Assembly (NCBI GenBank): GCA_033557465.1
Contig: CM066031.1
Coordinates: 178,095,043 to 178,159,042, forward strand
Direction of reading: 5' to 3'
Length of the DNA stretch: 64,000 bases
Source: Ichthyophis bannanicus
Lineage: Eukaryota > Chordata > Amphibia > Gymnophiona > Ichthyophiidae
Under the pieces are notes generated by a model. The model worked only from the letters and a program-made list of their open reading frames with translations, was not told the DNA's origin and searched no databases. Numbering within the stretch: the first letter of the stretch is position 1; the number at the start of each line of letters is the position of its first letter. Below are positions 40,885-51,483 of the stretch, piece by piece. Position numbers and translations under genes: made by a program.

Positions 40885-43800
40885 ATGGCCTTATGTAAAA
40901 TCTTATCACTCAACGTAAAAGGCATTAATAGTCCAATCAAAAGAAAGAAAATCCTTAGCTATCTTAGCCATGAGCATGCTGATTTAGTGTTTCTTCAGGA
41001 AACGCATCTAAACTCTGCTGAAACACTGAAACTCAATGCTAAGCCTTACATGGTGGCTGCTTATTCTCCCGCCGTTTCCAAACGGTGCGGGGTAGCCATT
41101 CTGGTTAAGAAGTCTTTGCAAGCTACTGTAATTGATACTAGCGCTGACAAGGAGGGTAGATGGGCCCGTGTACACCTTAAGGTTGGAGATAGTGAATTCA
41201 CGTGTATTTGCATTTATGCCCCGAATGTGGACAACCCTGCTTACTATGCAAGTATTGCGCAGTTGGCACAGGCCTCTGCCAATGCTCCATTAATACTTGG
41301 TGGTGATTTTAATCAAGTGTTAGACCCTTTGATGGATAGACAGCCGCCTAGAACGAGTAGTCCACCCAAGAGTCTTGCTACCCTTACAGCTCTGATGCAA
41401 GATCTTGCGCTGGTAGATATATGGAGGCTGCTTCACCCCTCCGACTTAGAGTTTACTTTTTTTTCTGACCCCCATCACTCCCAATCTAGAATAGATTTCT
41501 TTCTCATTTCCAAAGCACTGATTTCTCAAGTGGACACGGCTAGGACTCATCCTCTCCATATTTCAGATCATGCTGCCATATCTTTATCATTACATGTCAC
41601 TGCGCGGGACGATTCTCCTCGAGCTTGGTTTTTTGATAGATCCCTACTAGGTCAAAAAGATTTTCAGGTTGATATAAAGGCCGCTATCCAAGATTATTTT
41701 CATTTTAACTCACCCCATGACACAGCGAGCTGGGCTTGGTGGGAGGGTTTTAAAGCATCTATCCGCGCAACTATAACTAGCTATCAAATTCGGCAGGGGA
41801 AACAAAGAAAGCAGCACTTACTGATTCTAGAGCAGCAGATACAAGCTGGGGAGCGTCTCCTCACGTCCCGTACTGACCCATGTATTTTACTCCGTTTACA
41901 ACGCTTGCGTTTTCAATACAATCAGCTTTTGTACACTGCTGCTGTTAAAAATATTGAATCACAACAAGGGATATATTACCGGGAAAATAACCGTGCTGGC
42001 AAATTATTAGCAAATGCCCTAAAAGGTCAAAAAGAAGCCAAGCGTGTTACCGCCCTCCGTAATCCGTCGGGGGGGGGCTTGGTCACTAAAGATACAGAAA
42101 TCTTAGAACTCTTTCGTGATTTTTATACTCGGCTTTATCAATCTGAATGTGATTTTGAGCCAGAAGTATTTGAACGCTTACTTTCAGGGGTACAAAGACC
42201 GACCCTATCTGACGAAGATAGAGTGGCCATGGACAAACCATTTACTTTATCAGAAATTCATTCTGCTATTAAGAAAAGTGCCTCAGGTCGAGCCGCAGGC
42301 CCAGACGGTCTCCCTGCTGAATTCTATAAAACCTTTCACGCTGACTTAGCTCCAGTTTTGAAACTTTATTTTTCTGCTCTGGCCGAGGAGGGTTCTCCTT
42401 CTGGGTCCTTTTCAATGGCAAATGTAGTAGTTTTTGAGAAAGAGGGGAGAGACCCGCAACTAACAGCTAATTATCATCCAATTTCCCTCCTAAACGCGGA
42501 CTATAAAATATTTGCCACCATTCTCTCCACCCGGCTCTCTGATAGGATGTCTACCTTAATACACCCAGATCAATGCGGTTTCATTCCTGGTAGATCAACT
42601 GCTGACAATGCTCGGACTCTATGTCATGTACTGACTGCCGCAGTTAATCTTGATCGCCCATTTGTTGGCCTCTCACTTGATGCTGAGAAGGCCTTTGATC
42701 GTTTAGAGTGGCCCTTCCTGTTTGCAGTCCTCCGCTGGTACGGATTCGGGGAAGGTTTTCTCCGTTGTCTCCGCACCATGTATGCACAGCCTACAGCCAG
42801 TATATGTGCCAATGCTTTAAAGTCTCAGCCTTTTCCCCTTCAACGCGGTACTTGCCAGGGATGCCCACTGTCTCCACTTCTTTTCGATCTTGCACTCGAA
42901 CCCTTGGCTTTACTAATCCGGCAATCGGAGGAGATTCATGGAGTCCCCTTCTCCCATAGGGAAATCAAAATTTCAGCGTATGCTGATGACCTTATGCTTT
43001 TTGTCTCTATAGACTCAGTACCGGCTGTCCTAGAGCAAATTGGTAGATACTCGCAACTGTCCGGTTATAAGATAAATTGGACCAAGTCGGTAGCCTTTCC
43101 ATTAAATCCTTTGCTTCATCAGGCAGATATGCAACCCTTCCCCTTTTTATGGCAACCTCGCATGGTCAAATACCTTGGGGTTCACTATTGTTCTCCTTTG
43201 GAAGACACTATCTCCTTCAATGCCAAAGACTTAACCTCTAAAGTCCGGGCGCTTACTCACCGTTGGACTCCTTTAACACTTACCTGGTGGGGTCGCTTAG
43301 AAACCATAAAAATGATGATTGTTCCGAAAGTGAATTATATTTTAGAAATGTTGCCCTGTCTCTTACCTCGACGTACATATAAAGATATAGAGGGCCTTCT
43401 GACTAGATACTTATGGCAAAACAAGACACCTAGGATAGCGAAACATAAGCTGCAAGCAGATAAGGAAAATGGGGGTGTCAGATTCCCTGATTTCCTGAAG
43501 TACCATCAATCTTTTCTTCTCAAACAAGGCGCTCGTTGGCTGGAAGATCTAGTACCGAGTAGACCTGTGTGGCTAGACATAGAAGAGGACCTTTGCAAAC
43601 CGATTCCTCTTACTCTTCTCCCTGGTATGACTCTCCCATCAGACTCCCACTATCCACCAATGCTTTTAGACACTTTAGGTGCCTTTAATACTCTTATGCA
43701 ATCTTTAGACTCCCGACTCTGTCCGTTAGACAGGCTCCCGCTTTGGTACAATACTCGATTTCGAATACAAAATAAGCCGATGGCGTGGAGCCCCTGGTAC

Positions 43801-44676
43801 ACTAGGGGCATTTGGATTCCTAGCCAGTTGTTCCATGATGGTCGCTGGAAAACTTTTAGTGAATTGCAAATTGAATTTGGTCTCCCAGCGAAACACTACT
43901 TTCAGTTGGTGCAACTTCAGCATTGCCTTCGGAGTGCTAAGGTGCTCCCGCCATCGGCATCCCCTACACAAGGTTGGTCGGAGACTATCCGATCTATCGG
44001 TAGTTCACCGGGTGTAGCATCCAATTTTTACAAAACCTTATGTAATGCTATAACTAGAGATACCCCTATAGCGCAGAAAGCATGGGAGAGAGAATTGCAT
44101 GTGACTTTGACCCCGGAGCAATGGAGCCTTGTCTGGAGTAGAGTGACACGGGTTTCCCGATCCGCCTCACTCACTCAGACACTCTTCTTTCTAGCCCACC
44201 GGTGTTTTTACACTCCTGACAGATTAGCCAAATGGAACACTACTCAGGGCAATAGTTGTTGGACATGCCATGCGGCCATTGGTTCACTACCTCATGTTAT
44301 GTATGAATGTCCCGCACTACAGTATTACTGGCGTCGGGTCTGGGGTCGTATCCAGTCTATTTTGCACTTTCAAGAGCCCCTTTCTTGGAGGATAGTGGGA
44401 CTTCGCTCAGCTGCGGGGATCCCCTCTCTTCCAAAAACGGCTTACTTCCTTTTGGACTTTATGCTTGGCATTGCTATTTCCCTAATTACGAAATACTGGA
44501 AAAATAGCTCCCATCTGAGCCCCAATGAATGGTGGAATCATGTCTGTCTCTACAGTAAATATGAACAAATACCTCGTATGTTTACTTCCCCCGTTCAGAC
44601 TCCTCATCATCGGTCTAAATGGAAGATGCTCAATGACTATGTACATTCTGCTAAATGCTCTCATCTGACTGTCTAA
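40885..44676 (+). CDS. L1 ORF2 endonuclease-reverse transcriptase (1263 aa)
   Basis: The product nicks target DNA and copies element RNA. The endonuclease (residues 1-235) has 'FLQETHL' (E39), 'GGDFNQV' (D141, N143) and 'SDHAAI' (D228, H229). The RT (about 450-780) has 'SLDAEKAFDRLEW' (D599) and 'SAYADDLMLF' (D701, D702). A CCHC-type motif, C1125, C1128, H1137, C1142, ends the protein, as in other L1-clade ORF2. The frame is whole. However, two conserved Arg positions are changed: 'NYHPIS' at H531 (relatives NYRPIS) and 'GTCQGCPLSP' at C657 (relatives GTRQGCPLSP). 'VVVFEKEGRDP' also replaces the usual PKPGRDP-type loop. The enzyme may therefore be impaired. The ATG at 40885 follows an in-frame stop upstream. 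Confidence 0.92.
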   Translation: MALCKILSLNVKGINSPIKRKKILSYLSHEHADLVFLQETHLNSAETLKLNAKPYMVAAYSPAVSKRCGVAILVKKSLQATVIDTSADKEGRWARVHLKVGDSEFTCICIYAPNVDNPAYYASIAQLAQASANAPLILGGDFNQVLDPLMDRQPPRTSSPPKSLATLTALMQDLALVDIWRLLHPSDLEFTFFSDPHHSQSRIDFFLISKALISQVDTARTHPLHISDHAAISLSLHVTARDDSPRAWFFDRSLLGQKDFQVDIKAAIQDYFHFNSPHDTASWAWWEGFKASIRATITSYQIRQGKQRKQHLLILEQQIQAGERLLTSRTDPCILLRLQRLRFQYNQLLYTAAVKNIESQQGIYYRENNRAGKLLANALKGQKEAKRVTALRNPSGGGLVTKDTEILELFRDFYTRLYQSECDFEPEVFERLLSGVQRPTLSDEDRVAMDKPFTLSEIHSAIKKSASGRAAGPDGLPAEFYKTFHADLAPVLKLYFSALAEEGSPSGSFSMANVVVFEKEGRDPQLTANYHPISLLNADYKIFATILSTRLSDRMSTLIHPDQCGFIPGRSTADNARTLCHVLTAAVNLDRPFVGLSLDAEKAFDRLEWPFLFAVLRWYGFGEGFLRCLRTMYAQPTASICANALKSQPFPLQRGTCQGCPLSPLLFDLALEPLALLIRQSEEIHGVPFSHREIKISAYADDLMLFVSIDSVPAVLEQIGRYSQLSGYKINWTKSVAFPLNPLLHQADMQPFPFLWQPRMVKYLGVHYCSPLEDTISFNAKDLTSKVRALTHRWTPLTLTWWGRLETIKMMIVPKVNYILEMLPCLLPRRTYKDIEGLLTRYLWQNKTPRIAKHKLQADKENGGVRFPDFLKYHQSFLLKQGARWLEDLVPSRPVWLDIEEDLCKPIPLTLLPGMTLPSDSHYPPMLLDTLGAFNTLMQSLDSRLCPLDRLPLWYNTRFRIQNKPMAWSPWYTRGIWIPSQLFHDGRWKTFSELQIEFGLPAKHYFQLVQLQHCLRSAKVLPPSASPTQGWSETIRSIGSSPGVASNFYKTLCNAITRDTPIAQKAWERELHVTLTPEQWSLVWSRVTRVSRSASLTQTLFFLAHRCFYTPDRLAKWNTTQGNSCWTCHAAIGSLPHVMYECPALQYYWRRVWGRIQSILHFQEPLSWRIVGLRSAAGIPSLPKTAYFLLDFMLGIAISLITKYWKNSSHLSPNEWWNHVCLYSKYEQIPRMFTSPVQTPHHRSKWKMLNDYVHSAKCSHLTV

Positions 44677-44891
44677 ATTTGTATATATCTCTGTCCCATG
44701 ATCATTCTGTATCGTAGATACTCTTTTGATCGTTTTGATGTACAATCACTGTTGTTTGGAAGCGCTCACATGCTGACATACTCGGCTAGAGAAGAAGCAT
44801 GGGGGTGGGGGGTAATTGGGTTTACTTTTCCTTATTGTATACTTGTTTTGTCTCCTTTGGTGTGTTGTTTCTTTTGTTTGTTGCAAAATGA

Positions 44892-44914
44892 AAATAAAAG
44901 TTTAAAAAAAAAAA
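44892..44914 (+). promoter_or_regulatory. L1 polyadenylation signal and poly-A tail
   Basis: 'aaaataaaagttt' contains AATAAA and is followed directly by about 14 A residues before the right target-site duplication. Confidence 0.85.
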
Positions 44915-44930
44915 AAGACTAATAAAAGAA
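44915..44930 (+). repeat. Target-site duplication of the L1, right copy
   Basis: Identical to 39453-39468; the CR1 sequence continues directly afterwards with 'aatattttttcactcaacg'. Confidence 0.9.
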
Positions 44931-45236
44931 AATATTTTTTCACTCAACGTGTAATCAAACTCTGGAATTTGTTACCGGAGGATGTAGTAAAGGCTGTTAG
45001 TGTAGCTGGGTTTAAAAAAGGTTTGGACAAGTTCCTGGAGGAAAGGTCCATAAACCATTATTAAGAAGTGACCGAAGATATCAATGCTTGACCCAGTACA
45101 AGTATTGTGGAACTTGTGTCTCTTGGGGAAACTGCTAGGTACATATGACCTAGATTGGCCACTGTTGGAAACCGAATACTGGGCTTGATGGACCTTGGTC
45201 TGACCCAGTATGGCATATCTTATGTTCTTATGTTCA

Positions 45237-45966
45237 TTCCCACGTACTTGTTGAAATGTACTTTCTTCTGTGAACATTACCCTCTCCCACCATTCAGCAG
45301 ATTTGTCTTTCTTCTTGCTACAAAACTGTATGCAGGCAGCAATTTGTTTCCTGGTCATCATAGGCTTCTTGGCAGGTCTTCTGGCCACGGGTTTGAATTA
45401 ATCCACAAGCCATCATCGGACAGATTTGGCACTTATCTTTATTCCTTGATCATTAGCTAACTGAGCCACATGTTGAGATGAAGTACAGTATCTGGACTAG
45501 ATGTAATAATGCTTTTGAGGAATCGGTCATCTTGTCCAGTAGTCATTCGTCTGTGCCCACATTTCGAACGACATGTACGGCCACCTGATTTCAGAACATT
45601 CTGAACATTCTGAACTGCACACCTTGATATATGCAAATGTTTTGCAATAGCACATTGTGAATATCCTTTAGCATGGAGTGTGACAACTTGTCCCTTTACA
45701 AAGTCATTAATATCACACTTTCTACCCATCTTGATTGTATATTTTACATGTAACTTTCAATCTTTTCCAAGTTGTAGAAATTCAAAACTTCATCCAAGAA
45801 ACCTACTACACAGTGTAAGTAAACTAAAATGGACGACAGACACATGGTGTGACTAATCGCCATGCTGATTAAATAAGTAAGCACGTGTGACATCTCCACA
45901 GTACATTATTTAACAATAAATTGTAGAAAAAGATACCTGCCTTAATTTTCTGTTCACTACTGTACA
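45237..45966 (-). mobile_element. Tc1-like DNA transposon, truncated
   Basis: On the minus strand a Tc1-type terminus ('actgtacagta' region, 'gaaaattaaggcagg', about 45930-45966) is followed by the start of a transposase. The rest is cut off at the CR1 3' end (45236). The left terminus lies directly next to L2 RT sequence at 'ta', which fits the TA target of Tc1/mariner elements. Confidence 0.8.
45243..45729 (-). pseudogene. Tc1 transposase, N-terminal and first catalytic part
   Basis: 45457-45729 encodes a paired-type helix-turn-helix ('MGRKCDINDFVKGQVVTLHA', 'YSQCAIAKHLHISRCAVQNV'). After a frame break, 45243-45388 encodes the region leading to the middle acidic residue ('RKQIAACIQFCSKKKDKSAE', 'WWERVMFTEEST'). 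The normal motif there is FSDES; the Asp has become Glu. The C-terminal catalytic part is missing. 'VQNVQNV' includes a six-base duplication. Confidence 0.85.
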
Positions 45967-47880
45967 GTATCAAATGCTGAGGATATATCGAGGAAAATGA
46001 GGATGAATGCATGTCTCATGTTGTCAATTCCTTGTATGATTGTGTCAAGTAGTGATGTTGATAGTTTTAACACCATGATGTGCTCTAAATCCATACTAAT
46101 GGGGGTCAAGTGGGGCACTTGAGTCGATGAAGTCCTGAAGTTGTAGTAGTACTAATTTTTCGATGATTTTGTATAGGAATGGAAGGCTACATATTGGTCT
46201 GTAAGATGTGGGGCAGGATTTATTTAGAGTGTTTTATTTCAAGATTGGGCGTATGGAAGCTCTTTTTAGGTTATTTGGTAGTTAACCTTGGAATATATGG
46301 TGTGAGCTCTGATTTTGTTGATTTGATCCAGCTGACAGGGCAAAGATCTATGATGAGATAGTGGTATTCAATGATTTGATGCCGTGATCTATCTGGTCTT
46401 TGCTTGTTGGTGAGAATGAGATCCATGTCGGAGGGCCGGTTGGTTCTGGGTCATAGAAAGTTGTGTTGCAGATTGCCTTGATTTTTTATTTTTCTATGTA
46501 GTGATCGGCGAACTGTTGAGCACTTAGGTTACTCACTGCTGGGTTTTTGTCATTCAGTTTCTTTATTAGGTTTTGGATTATGAGGAACAATTCCCTTGGC
46601 CAGTTAAGGGATTTAGATAGGAGTTATGAGTAGTATTCTTTCTTTTTGTCTAGGAGGTTCCGATGGTAAGTTTTTAATTTGTTCATGTACTTGAGTCTGT
46701 CTTCATCAGACTTGGTGACTCTCCATTTTCTTTCAGCTTTTCTTAGGTTTTTCTTCATATGTTTCACGGATTGGGAGTACCAAGGTTGGGAATTTCTGAT
46801 TTTTTTAAATCGGTTGTTTTGACGGTTTACTGATGCTGAACTTATAGTTCTGTTCCAAGTTGATGTGAGAGTATCGATATCATCACTGGTGGTTGAGAAA
46901 TCTGGAATTATTTTTCTGATGAATTCATCTTTGTCAAATTTTTTAAATCTATTATATGAAGAAATTTCTTTGGTGTTCTTCATTGGAGAGGTGTCTGGTT
47001 TAGTACTGAAATGTATGAGGCAGTGATCTGACCATGGGACTGGTTGAATATTTATAATGGTTATGTTTCCGTTCTGAGACTAGGATTTAGGGTAGATAAG
47101 ATCAAGGGTGTTGCCCTATGTGTGCATTGCGGTTTGGATTTTTTGTTCGTATCCAACATCTTCCATTGCTTGAAGGAAGGATATGCATTGTACATTATTT
47201 AGTGATGCAAGGTTGAAGTCACCTAATATGATGTGTTCTTTGCCTGGTGGTACCGCAGAGCATGCAGTTTCAATTATGTTGTCCAGTACATTAGGTTCAG
47301 CAGAAGGTGGTCTGTATATTAGAGTTATTGCAAGTTTTCTTGTGGTGATGGTTAGCATGTCTGAGGCCTCGTTACTTGAGGAGGATATTTGTTGGTCACC
47401 TAGTGATGTTTTGCATTGGATAATTACTCCTCCGCCCTTTTTGTTAAGTCTTGCACAGTGATATATATTGTATTCTGGTGTTTTCAGTTGGTTGAGGATT
47501 ACCGTGTCAGTGTCGTAGAGGCATGTTTCAGTTAGACATATGAAGTCTGGTTTAGAGACCTTCAGAAGGTCATGTATGATGGTGATTTTCTTCTTTAGTG
47601 ATTTTGCATTTATTAGAAACCATTTTAATGGTTCAGGGTGTTCTTTCCTGTGTGGTGTGGTGTTTCATTGGGATGGTTGTGTTTTTATGGGTATGAGCCA
47701 AGATGGTCTTGGGTATTGGAGGTAGAGAAAGGGGTGTATTGTACCAATTTCCCTTTGTTTAAAATGATAGGGTACTATTAGTATAAGCTGTCGAGACTGG
47801 TAATATGAAAGGGAGTTGGTTTGGTTGAATGAGTTGCAGATTAGAATGGAGAGTAGGAAGGCTGCTGAGATTGTCGACAT
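45967..47880 (-). mobile_element. Decayed L2-clade LINE (endonuclease and first half of RT)
   Basis: Minus-strand pieces in order: endonuclease ('KLAITLIYRPPSAEPNVLDN', 'HIILGDFNLASLNN', 47116-47358), linker (46624-46983, 'SQPWYSQSVKHMKKNLRKAE', 'KWRVTK'), and RT block 1 to motif A ('SYRPICSLPFLYKIIEKLV', 'YGFRAHH', then 'ISSAFD' at 45970). There are many stops. It ends at motif A, where the Tc1 element begins. Confidence 0.8.
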
Positions 47881-49507
47881 TATTACAGTTGTAATTGTTA
47901 CAATGTGTTCTAGATGTCTGAGGGATACAATGTGATAAAATGTGTTCTATTGGAACACTAGTTGCAAGGTAATACAATGTAAAAACAGTATTAGAGATAC
48001 AAAATGATACAAAGTGATGCAATGTGGTCAGTAGGGATAATAGGTCAGTACAGCAATAAGTAAGCATTGACCGAGTTGAGTTTTGGTAGGAGCGCTAAAC
48101 TTTGCAGTTGTAAGTGCGTTGTGGCAAACAGCTTTAATACAGAACAGCATGGAAACTTACATGTGTCTCGGGGGGCCTAATGTCTGTACAGTGGCTTTTC
48201 CCACCTTGGCAATGCTGAACTTCCTTCTTTCTCTGCTCTGTGACACTGGATCCCTCCCCCCTTTGTTGGGACAGTTCTGCAAGACTACACTACAATACAG
48301 CCTCACCCACACCTAGTTGTACTGTCAGATCCCCCATGTACAGGTAGACATAAAATTTTTAGTTGCCAGAACAGGTAGGACACCATACATGGATTGCTGC
48401 TTTGCCTGCCCTTGTATGTTCTATAGGCTAAGCAGGACCCACCAGATTAGACACAGATCCTTGTTATCTATGCCCCCTTATGGCAAGGTAGATTTGGCTT
48501 GAATGTGCACTGATGTGGTCAGTAGAGCCCACTCCCATCAATAGCAGCAGACATTGATTGTCATAGACAACACACACCCCAGCTGATCACTACTGTCAGC
48601 ATCACACCCATAATCACAGCAATATACAGTGATTTTTGTGGATGTTGCTGATACCTATGTTTGTCCCCATCACCACTGGATATTTCAGGAGCTACTGGTC
48701 ACCACATGATCCCCATCAAATGCTCCTAATGGCTTTCCATGTGCTTTATGTGGAACATGGTCAGCAGATTAAGGGTGGTGCAACACATGCACACATGACA
48801 CAGTTGCAGAGCTGAGGAATGATGACACTCTGCAAGCCATATGGCGCAGTCTTCCAACCACAACAACCTGTATTTGTAACCCCATGGCCCGTACACGGCG
48901 ATTATGTGTGACGACAACCACTTTGGGATGATGTTTGGTTCGATTTGCTGCAAAGCACTCAGCATGGTTCTGGACACAGGAAACAAGTATTAGAAATGCA
49001 ACCCCACCTTCACTACCTCTTATAGCATTGTATCCCACCCCTTGGACAATGTCCAAGAGACCTGTCCGACTCCTGGAGGATTCTGTGGAACCAGTACAGG
49101 TGACCCTACCTCACTTGCATATAGGCAGATGCATGGCTTTTGTGCACGCCATTCAAACACATACCAGCTGCTGATGGCTCCCACTCCATATGTCAGTACA
49201 TGTTTTCATGATGTTCAGATGACACCCATAGGTCAATGTATTATCCTACAGGATAATCATCACACACATGTATCACAGGAGCACTGCACATTCCGTGTAT
49301 GTGGTTCACATTGTTAGAGCTTTGCCAATCGGAGCTTTCCAAAACCACCTCATAAATAACTGCTGACACATTTAACTGTTCCATTCAGAAACTGGTGATG
49401 TGTGCGGTGAACATGTTCTGCGGACCGGTGTGGGACTTGCATTTTATGGTCTGTTCCTATCAGATCTACCTAGGTATACCATTTCAGAAGATAGTAATGG
49501 TGATATA
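47881..49507. other. Unassigned region
   Basis: 47881-48070 has loosely repeated 'gatacaatgtg/gatacaaagtg' words and may be the leader of the L2 to its left. 48080-49507 gives only short frames without domains on both strands. Its base use resembles the centre of the element at 32556-34534 (ca/tg-rich, little AT bias), but I see no alignable block. Confidence 0.3.
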
Positions 49508-49735
49508 TGGGGATGTAAGCGAAAACTGGAAACAACATAAGCACTGGCAAGTTAGATGCAAGGCATTAATAAGGCAGGCAAAGAGAGAATTTGAGAAGAA
49601 ACTTGCCATGGAAGCAAAAATACATAATAAAGACTTCAAGTACATTCATAGCAAAAAACCTGTGAGAGAGTCAATTGGACCATTAGATGATAGAGGGGTA
49701 AAAGGGGCACAAAGAGGGGACAAGGCCTGAATGGA
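49508..49735 (+). mobile_element. CR1 linker fragment
   Basis: It encodes 'NWKQHKHWQVRCKALIRQAK' and 'IHSKKPVRESIGPLDD', matching 37489-37690 of the long CR1 at about 90% by eye. Both ends are abrupt, and the CR1 5' and 3' parts are absent. Confidence 0.85.
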
Positions 49736-49862
49736 ATAACGAGGGGTGAACCCCACTTTAACAAATGCTATGCTTAGGAGTAGTTTTGCAAGTGGACCTG
49801 TGGTGGAACCCCATATAAGGAATGGAGAAGAAAGACATAAGAAGTGTAAAGGGAAACTATAT

Positions 49863-49903
49863 AGAGAGTATTTAGAGAGTATTTAGAGAGTATTTAGAGA
49901 GTA
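49863..49903 (+). repeat. 11-bp tandem repeat
   Basis: Nearly four units of 'agagagtattt' directly in front of the L2 RT. Confidence 0.85.
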
Positions 49904-49904
49904 C

Positions 49905-51440
49905 CATGGAGTAGAGACACTTCTCACCTTCTTATTCAATAACATTTTCACAGGCATTGACAACATCCGACAAGGCTTTGTGCTCATCTTTTTAGACATC
50001 GCTGCAGCCTTTGACTCGGTCCATCATGAGGTTCTCCTCGGGCGACTGAAAGAAAAGGGAATTTGTAATACCGCGCTCAATTGGTGCAGTTCCTATCTAA
50101 ATGGCCGATGTCAATATGTTAAATCCGGAGCAGAAGAGTCTAAACAATTCCATCAAACACAAGGTGTGCCGCAAGGATCCTCATTGTCATCTTTACTATT
50201 CAACATTTACATGCAGCCCATCTGCAACATCATTAGATCATTTAACGTGAGCTGTCTGATATATGCAGACGACATCCTACTATATATGCCTTTTTCAACC
50301 GTTCAAATGGACCTTACACCTCTTATAGAATGCTTCAATACCATATCAGATTGGCTACAAGCACAAAACCTCCGCATCCAGCACAAGAAAACGGAGGTAT
50401 TGTTCATCGCTAGAGACCCAGACTTCACCCCACCAACACATATAAAGGTAAAGGAAGCGGAATTACAAACCAAAGAAACAATAAAATACCTGGGGATCAC
50501 TTTAGACCAACATCTGGACATGAAATGTCATATAAGCAACATTGTCAAAGCGGTCTATTTTAAAATCCGTTCACTCAGACATCTGCGCTCCCTACTGGAG
50601 CCAGATGATTTCCGGACCATATACCAAGCACTGATCCTGCCGCACTTTGACTTTGCCAATTCCATCCTACAAGGTCTCCCGCAATCCACACTAAACCCGC
50701 TACAACTGGCCATGAATGCTGCAGCAAGGATTCTTCATGGAGCCTCCAGAAGAGACCACGTGACTCCGATATTAAAACAGCTTCATTGGTTACCTATACA
50801 CGGAAGGATTATCTTCAAAACATTAATCCTCTCATTCAAGGCAATCAAGCGCCTTTCCTCCACAGCTCTTACGGATCTCATCCATACAGTGCCCCCCAAC
50901 AGAGCTAGGAGGTCAACAGCCCTAAATTTATTAGCAACACCGAAGACCTTGACAAAATGCAATAATACAACAGCAAATAGGGCCTTCAGCCTTTACGTCC
51001 CCAAATGTTGGAATGCACTCCCACCAGACATTCGAGCTATAGCAGACCTGACCCAATTCAGGAAGGCAATCAAATATCACCTCTTCCTCCAATACTACCC
51101 AACCAGCGATGAATTTAGTTAGCACCACCTAAGAATCACCGCACCGCCCTTTTGCAGCACATACTCACAAGGTCTCAAGTATTCAAAATGGATTCATCAT
51201 TTATTGTGCAATTCAACAATGTTATAGGAATTTTACCTCTTGTATATAGCATATTTCATGTAAATAGTTCATGTATATAGTTCAGCCCCTGTTATCCAAG
51301 TTTATATTCCTGTTCGATGTAAAACCAAACAGAATGTGTGTATTGGTCACTTTGTTATACTGTAAACCGCGCTGATGCCGAATAGTGCGGTATATAAGCA
51401 ACTGTAATAAATAAATAAAATAAATAAAATAAATATAGAA
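49905..51440 (+). mobile_element. 5'-truncated L2-clade LINE
   Basis: RT, C-terminal domain and 3' UTR ending 'ctgtaaaccgcgctgatg', 'cggtatataagcaactg' and taaataaata units. The last 60 bases are nearly the same as the tail of the SINEs at 38015 and 35698. Confidence 0.9.
49914..51122 (+). CDS. L2 reverse transcriptase and C-terminal domain, 5'-truncated, open frame
   Basis: About 402 codons are open from the truncation point (the first GTG/ATG-type start at 49980 is not a real start). RT blocks: 'FVLIFLDIAAAFDSVHHEVL', 'GVPQGSSLSSLLFNIYM', 'CLIYADDILLYMPF', 'TIKYLGITLDQHLDM'. The C-terminal L2 region reads 'RRDHVTPILKQLHWLPIHGR' and 'CWNALPPDIRAIADLTQF'. The catalytic residues are intact, but the endonuclease and RT block 1 are absent. 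Together with the clean frame, this points to a fairly recent truncated insertion. Confidence 0.88.
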   Translation, partial: ETLLTFLFNNIFTGIDNIRQGFVLIFLDIAAAFDSVHHEVLLGRLKEKGICNTALNWCSSYLNGRCQYVKSGAEESKQFHQTQGVPQGSSLSSLLFNIYMQPICNIIRSFNVSCLIYADDILLYMPFSTVQMDLTPLIECFNTISDWLQAQNLRIQHKKTEVLFIARDPDFTPPTHIKVKEAELQTKETIKYLGITLDQHLDMKCHISNIVKAVYFKIRSLRHLRSLLEPDDFRTIYQALILPHFDFANSILQGLPQSTLNPLQLAMNAAARILHGASRRDHVTPILKQLHWLPIHGRIIFKTLILSFKAIKRLSSTALTDLIHTVPPNRARRSTALNLLATPKTLTKCNNTTANRAFSLYVPKCWNALPPDIRAIADLTQFRKAIKYHLFLQYYPTSDEFS

Positions 51441-51483
51441 GTTGTTTTTCACTTAAACTACACAGCAGCAAGCAAAAAGGCAA

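Larger units (their letters stand above)
39469..44914 (+). mobile_element. Complete two-ORF L1-clade LINE, 5446 bp
   Basis: It starts 'gggggcggagcc', has a short leader of 133 bases, ORF1 (39602-40450), a 434-base spacer, ORF2 (40885-44676), a 3' UTR with AATAAA (about 44892) and a poly-A end. The 16-base duplication on both sides shows insertion by target-primed reverse transcription. Both frames are open over their full length. It is younger than the CR1 it sits in. Confidence 0.95.
36001..45236 (+). mobile_element. Long CR1 LINE, interrupted by a SINE and a full-length L1
   Basis: In order: C-terminus of ORF1, ORF2 endonuclease (36360-37748), RT (37760-39468 with gaps), and C-terminus plus 3' UTR after the L1 (44931-45236, ending 'cttatgttcttatgttc'). 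The 5' end is truncated or replaced at 36001. Without the insertions the element is about 3.5 kb. It is the most complete CR1 in the window and the reference for the shorter fragments. Confidence 0.9.
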
